A stretch of DNA of 64,000 nt, from the NCBI RefSeq assembly GCF_000149955.1, contig NC_030987.1, positions 900,003-964,002 of the forward strand. The letters are read 5' to 3'. A program made the translations under genes and the position numbers. Positions 43,680 to 56,302 of the stretch are shown piece after piece. The first letter of the stretch is position 1, and each line of letters begins with the position of its first letter. The stretch is from Fusarium oxysporum f. sp. lycopersici 4287 (taxonomy: Eukaryota > Ascomycota > Sordariomycetes > Hypocreales > Nectriaceae). Below the pieces are notes generated by a model that made no database searches, was not told the DNA's origin, and saw nothing but the letters and a program-made list of their open reading frames with translations.

Positions 43680-46102
43680 ATGATGACCTCGGCCATTAGG
43701 CCTTCGTCACAAGTGTCTATTTCGGGCAGTGGCACCGCCACCATGGCCGCCAGCCAGCTTCAACCGTTAACGTATGACGGGGGTGAGTTGCGAATCGTCC
43801 TTGTGCCAACATCCGACGATGGGAACGACGCTTCAGAACATGACATTGGAGGATCAGAGGTCGACCGCCGGTTTTCGTCCGACAGTTATAGATCATATAG
43901 AGCGCCGAACCAATCCATTCCGACACACCCTATCCCGTCTTTACAGGATGCCTTTGCCGAATCTCTGGACGAGGTCACATCCGAGACCGAAGGACCCGGT
44001 AAACCTAAATTGAGAGAACTTGATGCACAAGGTCGTCGGGGAAGATTATTAGAACAGGCTGCTGAGGACGAACCATTCGACACCTTATGGCGTTATCGAC
44101 CTGGACAGCAACAGCATGAGATGTACAAACTCATCTCACAAATTACATTTGGTGTATACCTCTTGCTCAATAGTTTGGCTGCCGATAATGGTCAAGTCGT
44201 AACCATTCTTCAAGGTCATATTGATGAGGTTGATGAGTTTCTCGAGGTGATGCTTGAAGACTTTGCGCAGGCTCACAAGGATCTCACAGAGCGCATCGCT
44301 CTTCTTCAGCTTCCCATGGCCAACAGACAAGCCTTCGAAAACATGCTTGAAGATCGGACCTTCAGAGCAAAGATTCTTGCCGGGAATGAGAGGATCGACC
44401 ATATCCTGGCTCGAACGAATGCTGCCATGAAGCAATGGGACGACGATATTGATGCTGGACTTCGTTCTAGTGAAGCCTTTATGGAATGGCTCAATGAACA
44501 TAAGAATATTAAATGGCCAGAGTCCGAGCCTGATCTGGACAGTATTTATCGGGCTATGAAGGGCAACGCTGATGGCTGGCTCAACACTTTCGACGACTTG
44601 AACAATCAGGCACAGGATCTGAACGGATTGGTTATAAAACTCATGACTATCGTGGCTGAAATGGAGAAGACGGCTGGCGAGGTTAGCCGCAAGACCTGGG
44701 TAAGTTGGTTTCAGCCTTGTTTCTTTCCTGTGCTAACGTGTTGAAAGGCAACCATCCCTCCGTTCACTATCCCGGTCGACGAGCCAAAGTCTGAAGAGCC
44801 TGCTCAAGTCGACTCTCCGTCGACAAGATCCAATACGAAATCGCTTACGCCCGTGGCCAGCATTCGTAGTGGTGAGAGTCATCGTGCATCCCACATGACG
44901 CAAGACGATCCCGAAGTGAAATGCCCAGCGGCGGGCGACCTGGCTTGGGGATGGACAGAGGAGGTGATCGAGACCGAGGTGCGAGGGAAGTAACACAGGT
45001 ACTTGTTCCCCCAACGAACGAGGAGAAGCTCCGAACGATCTTCATAAACGGCATTCCCGAAGGCTTGGGCGGCGATGAAGGGATCTTACGACTCTTGGGT
45101 GCTTGTGGAAAGCTGCATAAGTGGGATTCTGAAGCTAGTGTCACAGAAGACCATAAAGGCGTTAAGTTTGGTTTCAGTGATGCAAATAGCGGTTTCGACG
45201 ATGGGCCTTTATATATCCTTCAACCCAAGGTCTACACCCCAAAATCCGCCGCAGCTCCTGTGGCTCCAGGCCCTGAGACGCCTCGTTTCGAAGAAACGAG
45301 TCAAAGACGAACTATAACACCTTCTACTATACATATCCCTGCTCCCGAAGAAGTTGAGGAACAGACTCACAGACGAACGCTCACCCAGACTGTTCAGGAT
45401 GCAATGGGACTGCAGAAGCGGACCTCATTGCGGCAACGAGTCTCATTGAAGAAGAATCCACCTGAGTCGATTCACATCCCTCCACGCACCTACGCCGAGC
45501 CGCCACCCAGCCGCCCATCTCCCTCTAATACAGCACCCCGTACGGCCAGATCTCATGCGCCCGATTACACCCTTGGCTCCGATCTCGAAGTACAGCAGCC
45601 TCATCGACTTCCCCGAGCAATCTCACATGCAGACTTCTCATCAACTCAATCCCATGTCCCTGTGATGCCTTCACCTCACTCCGAGCATCACCAGTTCTAT
45701 CATAATACGATTCCTGTCCGTGCATCGCCTCATTCTCCTCTACAGCAGAGACCTCATACTGCCGGCCCAGCAGATGTCCAATATCGCCCCTCAGGATATT
45801 TCCAAGGTCATCAACGTAACCAGCCTTCTCGAATGGGCGGTATGAGTACTCTCAGTAGTGTCACAACAGCGACCTACGATGATGCCGCTACTGTTACTTC
45901 ACGAGCTACTACCCAGGCCGGAGGAAAGCGAGTTAAGAAGAAGAAGAGTGCATTTGGATGGCTTAAGAAGGCATTCAGTCTTGATGAGGACGAAAAGGCG
46001 GATTATGAAGCACGCAAGGCCATGCAGTACCAGAACCAATACAATAATCAGTATTACGAGGGACACAGTCCCAAGTTCTTGGATGGAAAGAGAATTCGGT
46101 AG
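43680..46102 (+). CDS. Conserved fungal coiled-coil protein, apparently interrupted by an RBM25-like fragment
   Basis: Exon 1 (43680-44699) and the sequence from 44748 encode a helical, acidic protein with long amphipathic stretches around residues 150-340. The last part, up to 46102, is proline/serine-rich and ends in a basic FGWLKKAFSLDEDEK-type tail seen in conserved fungal hypothetical proteins. These two halves are in different frames. The frame from 44748 runs into TAA just before 44993. The second frame is open from 44921. The stretch between 44916 and 45175 resembles the RRM of RBM25. An intron 44872-44960 (GTGAGA...ACAGAG) would join both into one 761-residue frame including the RRM fragment. 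Otherwise the gene is truncated to about 421 residues. Confidence 0.65.
44916..45175 (+). other. Inserted fragment resembling the RBM25/Snu71 RRM region
   Basis: In the frame from 44921 this stretch reads GGDRDRGAREVTQVLVPP, then KLRTIFINGIPEG, GGDEGILRLLGACGKL and HKGVKFGF. That is the linker and first two thirds of the RRM of fungal RBM25-type U1 snRNP proteins: RNP2 is TIFING and the resemblance stops inside RNP1 (KFGF). Helix 2 and strand 4 are missing. Removing 260 bp would join GAA to AGT GAT and restore one frame for the surrounding protein. The donor gene is not in the window. Confidence 0.55.
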
Positions 46103-46783
46103 CGTGGGCAGATGAGGGATTCTGGATATTTGAGCTTTTGACGCGGTTAAATACTCGATCAAAAGTGTCTCCTATTTCACGCAAAACTTCATTTGCGAAT
46201 TGATACCCGGCGACGACGCTCGCCTGATTTTGCGCATAAGCGTTCCTCACTCATTTACTTTGTCACTTGGATGCTCTCAGCATTACAGCATCTGCACATC
46301 TTTTGGAAATATCATTGATGGCATTACATTCCTACGAAAATTTTCTTTCTACTTGGCATGCCAGATTCTTCGGCCAGCGATGAAGGCGTTTCTGGTTTGG
46401 GCACTACGGTTAGGAAGATGCTTAATCTATCTTGCATCTTCATGTTTTTAGGACAGATTTAGGGCCATTTGATGGAAGGGACGAAGTTGGATGTTGCTGA
46501 AGGATCTATAAAAGAGTTAAAGCCTGAAATGTCACGATGATGGCATTCCAGTATATTACAAATTTACGTATCAATGACCATACAGATCAGTCTCTGAGAA
46601 TGAATGCTTGGAAATGTCCCATTCGCCATGGACATGTGTGATTCAGATGTGAAGACACCCGATGTATTTACTCTGCTATGGCAGGAATTGAACTCATATA
46701 CTCATATGCTTGTAATCTATGCTTCCAAATGCAGACCAAAGCAATGTCCTTCAGCATATCTCTTTGGCCAGCTATGTAATCTG

Positions 46784-48414
46784 TTATTCCCCAAACCCAT
46801 AACTCTTGACGCGACTAAAGAAGAATGGCTTGTCGTTCTTCAAGCCAAACTCACCCCAGTCATCCGTCAACTTATTGTAGCTGTAGAAACCACGCCAGAT
46901 AAGTTTGTTGTTACGGGACCCCTTGCCAGCACTTCGCATAGAGAGGTCCATGCGATACATGTACTTGGATCCTACGCCCTCGGTCTCAATAAAGACATCA
47001 CCTTCTGGATCACGGTCTCGATCATGCTTGCCAATCGCTGGACCGGGTCGGTCTGTATCAGAGCCTTCATCGCGGTCAGCAGCGGTGGACAGGCGCCAGC
47101 GACCGCGAAGAGCGAGAGCCATGACGGCGGAGGGGAGATGGGGCTGTGCAACGCCGCGGTGGACGTTGAGCTCCTCGCGAGTCATGTGGTGCACGACATC
47201 TGCGGGTTCGGCGGTGCTGAGAAGGCTGATGAGTGTACCATCACGGAAGAAACGGAGGTATCGATAGTATGTAACGATATGAATGGGACTGCCCCACGTA
47301 GGCTGATTAGTTGAGGCTTGTCCAGTGCGAACATAGTTGACTGTGGAGATATAGCAGCCATTGAAACGAATTCGTGGTCGTGAGCGGAAAAGCTGCTTCC
47401 AGGTTGGGTATACAGAGGGTATAAGAGACTCTGTGAAAGCAATGTTGGCGTCGTGCTTCCGCTGTGCAAGCTCAGAGGGGCTGATTACGAAACCATCCTG
47501 AATCTCAGGGCCTTCTTGTTCCTCCTCTGGCAGTTCGTCCCACTCGACGCCCTTTTCGAAACGGTAGATCTGTGAGCTGAAACCAACTTCTGGACCAAGA
47601 GCTACACGGCGCCAGATGCGCTGCTCTGAAGCAACAAGGTACGCGAGACGCTTGCACGCTCGGGATAAGCGGGCGAAGTCTCCGACATCTGTGATTGCAA
47701 CGTCGCGGAGGATGTGGATGAGGATCTCATCAGGAAGATCGGCCACAGGACAGGGTGGCTGGGGCATGCCCTCGATAGGAGGAGGGGCAGGCTCGATTTT
47801 CAACCTGGAGAAGCTGGCGATGAGTTCACCTATAGGTAGAGGCTTTGCTTCTACAACCTCTTCTGACTTGGGCGGTTGAGGAGCCTCTGGTGCTGATGCT
47901 TTAGTAGCTGTAGGTGAGACAGGTCGCGGGGCTGTTTTTTGGGGGAAATGCTTCTCACGATATCTCCGATCAACACCATTGTCAAGCTGTAGGTGCGTTA
48001 GTAGGGTTTCGAATAAGCAGAATTGAAATCACATACTCTGTAAGCTTTGCGGTAGAGCTTGAGACTATCGCCCATATTACCCTGGTCCTCCTTATGCATC
48101 GCCTCCTCAAAATGATCCAGGGCAGAAACGAGTTTCTTTCCCTTCCGATCATGATGAACATCCTGCGGTGCTTGAGCTACAGGCTCATCTTGATCGAAAG
48201 CACGGCTTTGAACATAATCATCGTCACCGTCATCCGCTGGCGCAGGTACATGCTTGTGTGGCAACGATGAGATAGGACCATGATGAGGTCGTCTTGAGGG
48301 TCCAGCCGGAGCCTCAACAGTTTCTGGGTGTTCACTCCTCGTTCTTAGATCTGAGATCCATTTCTGTCGGAAAGACTCGAGTTCCGAGTCGAGCTCGTTT
48401 GTGCTTGATGTCAT
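46784..48414 (-). CDS. F-box protein of the FBXO9/Hrt3/Pof7 family
   Basis: Exons are 48414-48037 and 47986-46784 (526 residues); the 50-bp intron is phase 0 with a CTACTAAC branch point. Residues 100-130 form a TPR-like helical pair (ALDHFEEAMHKEDQGNMGDSLKLYRKAYR). An F-box follows (DLPDEILIHILRDVAITD...LSRACKRLAYLVASEQRIWRRV). The C-terminal part matches the FBXO9-specific region: RFNGCYISTVNYVR, HIVTYYRYLRFFRDGT and STAEPADVVHHM. Such proteins are substrate receptors of SCF ubiquitin ligases in cytosol and nucleus. The intergenic distance to the preceding gene is about 680 bp. Confidence 0.9.
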
Positions 48415-49376
48415 GATGCTCTCTTGTCCGTTATGTCCGAAGTTTATCTTAGAAGCAGTAGGTTATTCATTACAATAAATTCATTATCACGTTGAGGCTA
48501 TAAAGAGCAAACGTTCGCCGATTGAGTCAAGTGAGGATGAGGGAGATTGATTAGGGACAGGGGTTGGATTTGAAGGTGGTCGATGATAAGTCGTGATGGA
48601 TGATGCAAAGAGCACGAATAGAATGCTGTGTGTGGTTCGCCGGCCGAGTCATAGTGGGCGATCGATTACGGTGGATGGATTAGGTTAGTGTGGTCAAGAG
48701 ACGGTGAATGGGCATTACAAATCCAAACGTTGATCAACACAGAACGATATTGAGTGCGGTTTGAAAGTGAATTAGGTAAAATTACCAGGCCATTCACTCA
48801 TTCGAATCATCTCAAGCATCTATGCAGAGCATATCGGACCCGTTGTGGTGGCAGTTGCATTGAACATCATGCAACTAGATTTCTTGATGCTTATTTACAT
48901 ACCCTATAACTGATGGTGTTACTGTTTGCGCCCACGTCTTTGCTCTTGGATAGAATTAGTATCTGAATTGGGCTTTAGTAGAATTAGGATATTTTCATAT
49001 ATTCTTATTCCTGAACGTTAACTGAACAACTCAATGTAGTGGAAGTGAGTAGAGTTCTCTGCGTACCTATCACCCCATAGTGGTAGAACGTTAAAATTAT
49101 CTTCAACTTCAAAGCCAGTCTACCAAGATATTTCGAAACCACTTTTGACCGAATACCGGCTATTGATTGGTGTCATTATCTTTGCTTAATGTACTTGCTC
49201 GTGAATTTCTAAACGATCGCTTGGTAATCTCAAGTCTTCAGCGTCATCGAGCGTCATGCCAACGTCGTCTCACAGACGGTATAAGATCTCGAAGTGGGCG
49301 CGAGAAAGAGATGGCTCACCACTGAAAGAAACATAAAAACACCTTTATTTAAAACCTTACTATAAAGCCTATCAGG
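48415..49376. other. Divergent promoter region
   Basis: About 960 bp between the F-box gene and the hydrolase gene. No coding region or repeat recognised. Confidence 0.5.
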
Positions 49377-50305
49377 ATGGACCGTGCCTTCTATACTGCC
49401 CCTCTCGACAATGGTGTGAGCATCGCTTATACTGATACCAAGCCTGATGGGAATGAGAAAGGCGTTGTGGTCTTGATTCATGGTTTCCCTCAGACTTCGT
49501 ATCAGTTTCGAAAAGTCATCGGTCCTATCTCCTCAGCTGGGTAAGCAATATGGGTCGAAAGAATTCCTAGATACTCACAGTTCTTAGATATCGGGTGATC
49601 ACCCCAGATTACCGTGGAGCTGGATACTCGCACAGAACTCAGACAGGCTTCACCAAGACCGCCATGGCGTCAGATATCTTGCAGCTTCTTGACCATCTCT
49701 CTATCAAAGATTCAGTCCACATTGTCGGGCATGATATTGGCGGTATGATAGCATATACCTTTGCCTCACGATACTCCGACCGTACAGCATCTGTCATCTG
49801 GGGGGAATGTCCCCTCCCAGGAACTCAAGCCCACGAGGACACATGGAAAATACACGGTGTTCAGCATTTCCACTTCTGGTTCCACCAAGTTCTCGATCTC
49901 CCCGAAGCTCTCGTCTCAGGCAGGGAGGAGATCTACCTCGGCCACTTCTACGACAAATACTCGTACAACTCATCAGCAATTACCCAAGAGGACTTGAACT
50001 ACTATGTCAAAATGTTTAGTCGCCCCGGTGCTCTCCGCTGTGGTTTTAATATCTATAGAGAGTTTGGGACAGATTCAGAAGAGAATCGTGAGTGGGTTGC
50101 CAAGAATGGAAAATGTAAAGTGAGGGCGTTGGGGCTTAATGGCGGGATGAATCAGTTCAGTGAGATGGCCGAGCAGATGATGGGGGAAGTTCATGAAAAG
50201 GGCACTTTTAGTGTTGCTTCGGTGCCTGAGAGTGGACACTGGATTGCAGAGGAGAATCCTGAAGGGTTTGTGAAGGCAGTGCTTGAGTTTGTTGGAAAGG
50301 AGTAG
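49377..50305 (+). CDS. Alpha/beta hydrolase, epoxide hydrolase / haloacid-dehalogenase-like
   Basis: Exons are 49377-49540 and 49588-50305 (293 residues); the 47-bp intron splits the glycine codon in SSAGYRV. The oxyanion motif HGFP is at residues 35-38. The nucleophile elbow GHDIGG carries Asp at 104, which separates epoxide hydrolases and dehalogenases from esterases. The catalytic histidine is H272 in ESGHWIAEE. A cap domain with HFWFHQVLDLPEAL and YFYDKY-type tyrosines lies between. Expected reaction: hydrolysis of an epoxide or of a C-halogen bond via an aspartyl ester. The substrate is unknown. Confidence 0.88.
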
Positions 50306-51409
50306 ATAATGCTTGGGAGGGAGATTGATAATAAGAGATTGATAATCTTATCAAAACGATCAGCAGCCAGGTGTGCTTAACGTTACACTCTCACAAGATC
50401 TTCTGCTTGTCTTTAGAAGATACCATTATAACAGATTATGGTTTCAAACAAATAGCATCATTAGATTTCTCGTATCAAGGGGCCTGAGATTCGATTATTT
50501 ATTATTTTGCTCTTCACAACGTCTTGGTCCCTGCGCCACTTACAGAGCTCGCTGAAGCTCTAACAACCCTTTTGTCCAAGAGATATGCATGAAACCAATC
50601 AAAACCCTCCGTGACATCATGCTACGGAAATCTGCGGCTCTCAGAAAGCCCAGGGAAGCAGGTGACAGCTAAAATGACCGCATACTCACGGTACGTACCT
50701 CGCAGGGCGCAAACCGTTTTTTTGTGTACCAATCCCCGATGCTCCGACCCCGGGCTTAGCAAAACATTGGGGGGCGATATCGCCATAATTTTTTTGTTTA
50801 TGTGCTTGGTAAGACGTGAATGCGATAAGTAAAATAAAGAGCAAACTATACAGAACATCTATGAAATACTAAGAGAGCATCGGTCATTGACTTCTCCTCT
50901 TTCTGGGTCGCACTACTAAAGCGCAATTTGATCGAGTGCGATACTAGCCGACCGACCGACAGACCGAATCGTTTTCTCCTACTCCGGCCGGCCTCGGGGA
51001 TTTCATCCGGAGAGTCTGTCTTTTTCTTTTTTATTCCACAGCAAAGACACCTTATCAATCAGCTTTCGGCATTCAAATTCCAGAACGGAACTCTAAAAAA
51101 ATAAATCTCAGCGTCGCAAACATAACGTATCATCGATTGTTTTGTTCAGGGACAAAAGGGTGCTTTTTTCTCTACCGTTAGATCGCCACTCCTGCGAAAC
51201 CTCTCCACCAAAAACCGCTACCATCGAGTCATCGTCATCGACACCTCAGCTTGCCTTTCCTTATCTCGACAACCAACACATACCTTCTTCTCCTTCTTTC
51301 TCCCTGAGATTCCAGTACTCTTCTTTTTCATCAGACTTTGATCCGGTTCTCTCACCAATTGCTCGACCATGAACTGAAGAGAATAGTATATACTCGAATT
51401 ACCCCAAAA
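50306..51409. other. Intergenic region with 12-bp palindrome
   Basis: No gene seen. GGCGATATCGCC at 50773-50784 is a perfect palindrome, and CCGACCGACCGACAGACCG lies near 50950. The last 350 bp are the pyrimidine-rich leader of the carrier gene. Confidence 0.45.
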
Positions 51410-52878
51410 ATGGCCACTGCCGGCACAAATCGCCCCAGTGGCTACGACCACCACAATCACCACCAGAACCCCCTCCAAGCCGATGACGAGTTTTCGCTAC
51501 GCCATATGATGGATGCCGAGCCGACGGGCCCCAACGACGGGAGGGATATCCTCAGTGGGAGTAAATCAATACCGGCGGCGGGAGCTGGGAGCAGCAATAA
51601 TGGAGTTGTTGATATCACAGCGACGCAAAAGATGGTGTCGGCCATGTCGGGCAGTTTATTAACGTCATTGCTTGGTATGTCTCTCTTTTCATCCTGTATC
51701 AGGTTTATGCTAATTACTGTTGCACAGTTACACCCCTCGATGTCGTCCGCGTGCGACTCCAGTCGCAAAAGGCTCCTCGATCGACCGTTGATTTCTCTAA
51801 ACTCGCAATTACCACCACCTCGCTCTCCCCCGCCCAAACCGCCGAACTCGGTATCACATCCTGCTGTCGAGAAGTCTTTTTCTCCGGTGGCAACGCCGAA
51901 TTCTGTCTCGCTGCGCCTAGGATAGACGGTATCGTCGCGCCTCCAGCACCCGCCGAATGTGCCGTCGAAGAGGTACAACGCCGAACCTTCAGCTCTACTT
52001 TTGACGGTCTGCGAAAGATTGCCCGCAACGAGGGCGTTACAACTCTCTGGCGAGGATTATCGCCCACACTCGTCATGGCAGTTCCTTCGAATATCATCTA
52101 CTTTACTGGTTACGATTATTTGCGATTTAACCCGAAGAGTCCGTTTTCGCACTTTTCCGATACATCGGCACCTTTGACTGCTGGATCAGCTGCGCGTGTC
52201 CTAGCAGCCACCGCCGTGAGCCCGATCGAACTTGTCAAGACACGAATGCAGGCCGCTCATGGAGCATCGACAACAAATCACCTTGTGGAAGCCTTCGAGA
52301 GTGTGAAGGAGATGGTGGGATCGCATGGATATACTGCATTATGGAGAGGCTTGACATTGACCCTTTGGCGAGATGTCCCTTTCTCAGGTCTCTACTGGTG
52401 GGGATACGAGTCGATACGATCAAGACTGACGGATTATCGTGAGCAACGCCATGGCCACTCATTACCATTCGAGGAGGATCTGTCTGAAGCAAGGAGGAGA
52501 TCGCAGGTACAGGAGAACCACACCGAAACCTTCGTGGATGCCTTCACAGCTGGTGCTCTGTCAGGGGCATTCGCCTCGTTCGTCACAACACCTTTCGACG
52601 TCGGAAAGACACGAACACAGATCTACCAAGACAGCTCCAAAAAGGCCAAACAAAGCAGTGCCAGCGCAGTAGCAGCCCCCGAGGAGCGCAGTATGGTACG
52701 CCTCCTCTGGCACATCTTCAAGACCGAAGGAGCCTCAGGACTATGGAAGGGATGGATCCCACGAACCCTCAAGGTTGCTCCAGCATGCGCTATCATGATC
52801 AGCAGCTACGAGGTAGGCAAGCGAGCGTTCCGCGGAGTTAACGAGCGACGTCTTCACAGCTCCAACGATCGTTCGTGA
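51410..52878 (+). CDS. MTM1: Mitochondrial carrier of the Mtm1 / SLC25A39-40 type
   Basis: Exons are 51410-51674 and 51728-52878 (471 residues, phase 1 intron). Three carrier repeats are shown by the P-x-[DE]-x-x-[KR] motifs PLDVVR, PIELVK and PFDVGK. The first repeat has a long insertion (SCCREVFFSGGNAEFC region), which is characteristic of Mtm1/SLC25A39. The N-terminus of about 75 residues is polar and histidine-rich. Members of this subfamily import glutathione into mitochondria; yeast Mtm1 is also needed for manganese loading of superoxide dismutase 2 and for iron-sulfur homeostasis. I chose ATGGCCACTGCC at 51410; an open frame continues upstream. Confidence 0.9.
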
Positions 52879-53562
52879 TGAAAAATGAACAAAGATGAAT
52901 AGGATGGAAAAAGGAAATACCCCCAAAACAACGGAGAGGAAATAGATGAATTTGGCGTTATAGGGGAGGAGGTGAAACAAGAACTCTTCTCCTTGGAATT
53001 GGCAATTGCTGTTGCGATTGGTTTTTTCGTATTCTTGACGATAGACGGAGCTCTGTACCAAATATGAGCGATAGATAATAATTGTAAAATATATGTAAGA
53101 TCAGAGATGCTAGCATCATGGGTTGTCCTCGTTTAGGCGTGACTATTAAACACATAGTACAGCAAATGTACTTTGAGTGACTAACGATAATATGAAACTT
53201 CTGGACGTAGAATATAAAGAATCTGTCAGTATCGACGACATGTAATTGATTTCTTGCGAGTCTGTAGCTCTGGGCATCTGAACCCAAAGTTGGGCAATAT
53301 TCAGTTATCGAGGCCGCGATTCACAACGAAAAGTGGGACTTTGAAGACTTCAATCTTCAACATTTGGGTCTCAATATCATCAGACTTGGACAAATACCTA
53401 CTTAAGAATAATAGTGATATAATTTAACTATTCAAGGTGAGTTTACAAACATATTCCAATTTCCTGGTTTCAATCTCCGGGCTGTTACACTTGACGATAC
53501 CAAGAACTCATCAAATTCTTCACATCCCATCCTCAATCTCACTAACACTCATCATAGCCATC
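52879..53562. other. Intergenic region
   Basis: About 680 bp holding the 3' end of the carrier transcript and the promoter of the WD40 gene. Nothing further recognised. Confidence 0.5.
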
Positions 53563-54709
53563 ATGTACTCACTCAGCTGCGCCGACGGCCTCTCCCTCGG
53601 CAGAGACGTATACGTCCTCGACATACACAGGACATCTGTTGGTCTCGCTTCTATTTCATCAGACCAGTTCCTCTCTGTTCTCGACCCAGCTCGTCTCTCA
53701 GCAGGTCCTCAGCGTCGTCTGCCCACCCAGCATGGCAACTTGACCACATTGCGGGTGTTTGATAGCAATGCTTCGATTGTGTGTACCGCTGGTGAGAATG
53801 GAACTGTTGGTGTGTGGGATTTGAGACAGGGTGCGAATGTTGTGCAGTTTCAAGGCAAGTTGTAGATTCGAATGAAGTCATGGGTAGGAGAGTTGCTGAT
53901 TGTGAGTGTAGCTAGCCAAGCCCCTATTCTATCTATGGCTTGTAGTCTTGATACACAGACTATCGCCGTAGGAACAGAACTCCAAAACCACACAGCATCA
54001 ATCCATCTCTGGTAGACTCCCTCCTTGCCACTCAAAGCTCCCCTCTAACAATCCCAGGGACGTCCGCTCAACACCATCATCCAAAGCACACTACCAAGAA
54101 GTCCACAGCGACGACGTAACAGACCTATCCTTCAACCCCTCCAACCCAGCTCTTCTCCTCTCCGGCTCAACAGACGGTCTCGTCAACGTTTACGACACCC
54201 GCGTTGCAGATGAAGACGATCTCACAGTGCAGACCTGCAACGTAGACGCTTCTATTCACCGCGCTGCATGGCTCTCAGCGACAGAGGTTGCTGCTCTCTC
54301 TCATGATGAGCGCTGTGCACTTTATGATGTTAGCGAGGAGCGCGCAAACGGTGATGCTGTACAGGACTTTGGCGATATGAGATCTGTTCTGGGATGTCAG
54401 TACGTCGCTGATATTACGCCCAAGATGGATGGTAGCGGGGCTATTCTCGGTGCTGGAGCTCAAGAGTAAGACTACACTCCCCCTTTTGTGAAACTGATGC
54501 TGACGTTATGTAGTAAACAAGGATTTGAGCTTGTCTTTCTTGCTAAGAATCCCAATGGTGAGGGATGGGCGCTGGATCGGGAGAACAGTGTTGGCTTGCC
54601 TGGTGCTCATGGGGAGGAGATTGTGAGGTCTTTCTGCTTCTTTGACGAGGCTCATGTTGTGTATACTGCCGGTGAGGACGGAAATGTCAAGGCTTGGAGA
54701 CCCAATTGA
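53563..54709 (+). CDS. WD40-repeat protein, WDR89-like
   Basis: Exons are 53563-53854, 53912-54011, 54058-54465 and 54514-54709 (331 residues, phases consistent). WD repeats are visible at ENGTVGVWDLRQ, TASIHLWDVRS, STDGLVNVYDTR and EDGNVKAWRPN. This gives a small beta-propeller of about five or six blades with the proportions of WDR89. The first intron starts with GCAAGT instead of GT and ends TGTAG; only this GC-AG choice keeps the frame (Q-A-S-Q-A-P). The role is probably scaffolding in the nucleus or nucleolus; the family is little studied. Confidence 0.85.
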
Positions 54710-55164
54710 TAGAATTGATGAAAATAAAATAGACAAACAATATAGCGATCAACTTAGATACGGCAGAGTGTATGTTTTGGCATATCTCAGTTAAGGACAT
54801 GTTACTGAGGTAATACGCTCATTTCAGTTCGTTCAGAATTGCCCCCCGAATCATGAAGGGACGGTGTCTTTCGTTGAAGATGCAATTTCATTATGTATTA
54901 TTCGATGTAAGTGTTTGGCTGCATAAGCTTCGACCAAAGCACACTTTATCTGTTTTCAAGTACGAGCGGTAGTCTCCGTCGACCCAGCCATCCAAGTCCG
55001 CCTAACTTTTGAATTCATGAATGTTGAGCCAGCTGTTGGTGGCCTTTGCTAAGACAAGGCGTTAGCCGAAAGCACCAGAAACCGTAGGCATCAATACTCA
55101 CAGCAGTCTCTGAATTTGAACCACGGGATATCTCCGTTGTCTTTCTTCCATGACCTTTGTACCC

Positions 55165-56030
55165 TCAACTAAACTTATCATGCTTACTCTTCACCTTAAT
55201 CTCCAACAACGCCTCATGATAATCGCCCTCCCTCCTCGCCCTCTTCAACTTCCTAACCTCATCCTCATCCAGTCTCCTTCCCGCCGCCTCCTCCAACTCC
55301 CTCCGACTAATCTTCGCCAACGCCTTTTCCTCCTTTGACGCGCGCAACTTGGGCTTGAACCGCGCCTGCATCCTTATCCGAAACGTTGTGTCGAACGAGA
55401 TGGTGTCTGCGTCGCCGCGCACGTCTACGGCTTTGGAGGAGGCTTTGCTGGGTGCTTTTATGGTGAGGAATGTGTCGCGCAGGGTTTGTAGTTGGAAGGT
55501 TCCGGGGGTGTCGCCGGTGGGGATCACGTTGAAGGATTCGAGGGGGGATACGGCTTCCGAGGTGGCTGAGAGGAGACCGATTTTGTCGCAGGAGAGGTAT
55601 CTGGGCTGCGCATTAGCTACGGGGTGTAATTGTAGATGAGGGTATTAATTTACCTTCCGTGATGGCCTTTGAAGCGAAAGTTCTCTGTTCCAGCAACGCG
55701 ATTCGCGACCCAGACTTGTCGCACATCATGCGGTTCCGCCGTCGTAGGATTCCCATCAACGATATTCTCAATCGGAATCGTGAACACCTTCCCAGTCGTA
55801 TCACACGCCAGCGCCGACGGTTCATCCGTCGGTAAAACAATCATGATCGGCCCAACAACATCAGTCGCTGCCTCAGCAGAAACCCAACTGTCGTCATTCT
55901 CTGCATCTTCGCCCGTCTTTTGCAACTGCCCAGCTTCGTCGTCTACGCCGTCGCGTTGAGATTTCTCGGGGTCTGTTCGCTTGCGCTTCTTGACTTTCTT
56001 GTCGCCTTTGAATGTCAATGGCTTAACCAT
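55165..56030 (-). CDS. FRG1: FRG1-like protein
   Basis: Exons are 56030-55654 and 55600-55165 (270 residues); the intron uses the acceptor CCCAG so that HHGRYLSCDK is read through. The lysine-rich start (KPLTFKGDKKVKKRKR) is the nuclear/nucleolar signal typical of FRG1. The middle, with WVANRVAGTENFRFKGHHGRYLSC and FQLQTLRDTFLTIK, is the fascin-like beta-trefoil. The end (FKPKLRASKEEKALAKISRRELEEAAG) is the conserved basic helical tail. FRG1 binds actin and RNA and is linked to splicing. It is divergent from the oxygenase gene at 56303. Confidence 0.88.
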
Positions 56031-56302
56031 GATCGGATATTCGAGGTTTAGCTTCGTGATGTGGTTACAGGCAGGTTTGAGGTTGTCTAGAGCCGACGGT
56101 CAACGCCGGGATACGGCGAGCTCCACTACGGGAACTGAGCTGTTCGGGAAGGTGATTGGTTATGTAATCGATCCTCCCCCGCAACTCACGGTAACCTCTG
56201 TAAGAGAAAAAGAAATAAAAGATGAGAATAATTCTCTGACTCCATTTATTTTTTTTTATCTGTCGTATAAGTTGAGTTATTGATTGTTGTATCTCAGTCA
56301 AA

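Noticed and set aside
50773..50784. 12-bp palindrome GGCGATATCGCC
   Set aside because: No repeated copy, element ends or neighbouring regulator; could be chance.
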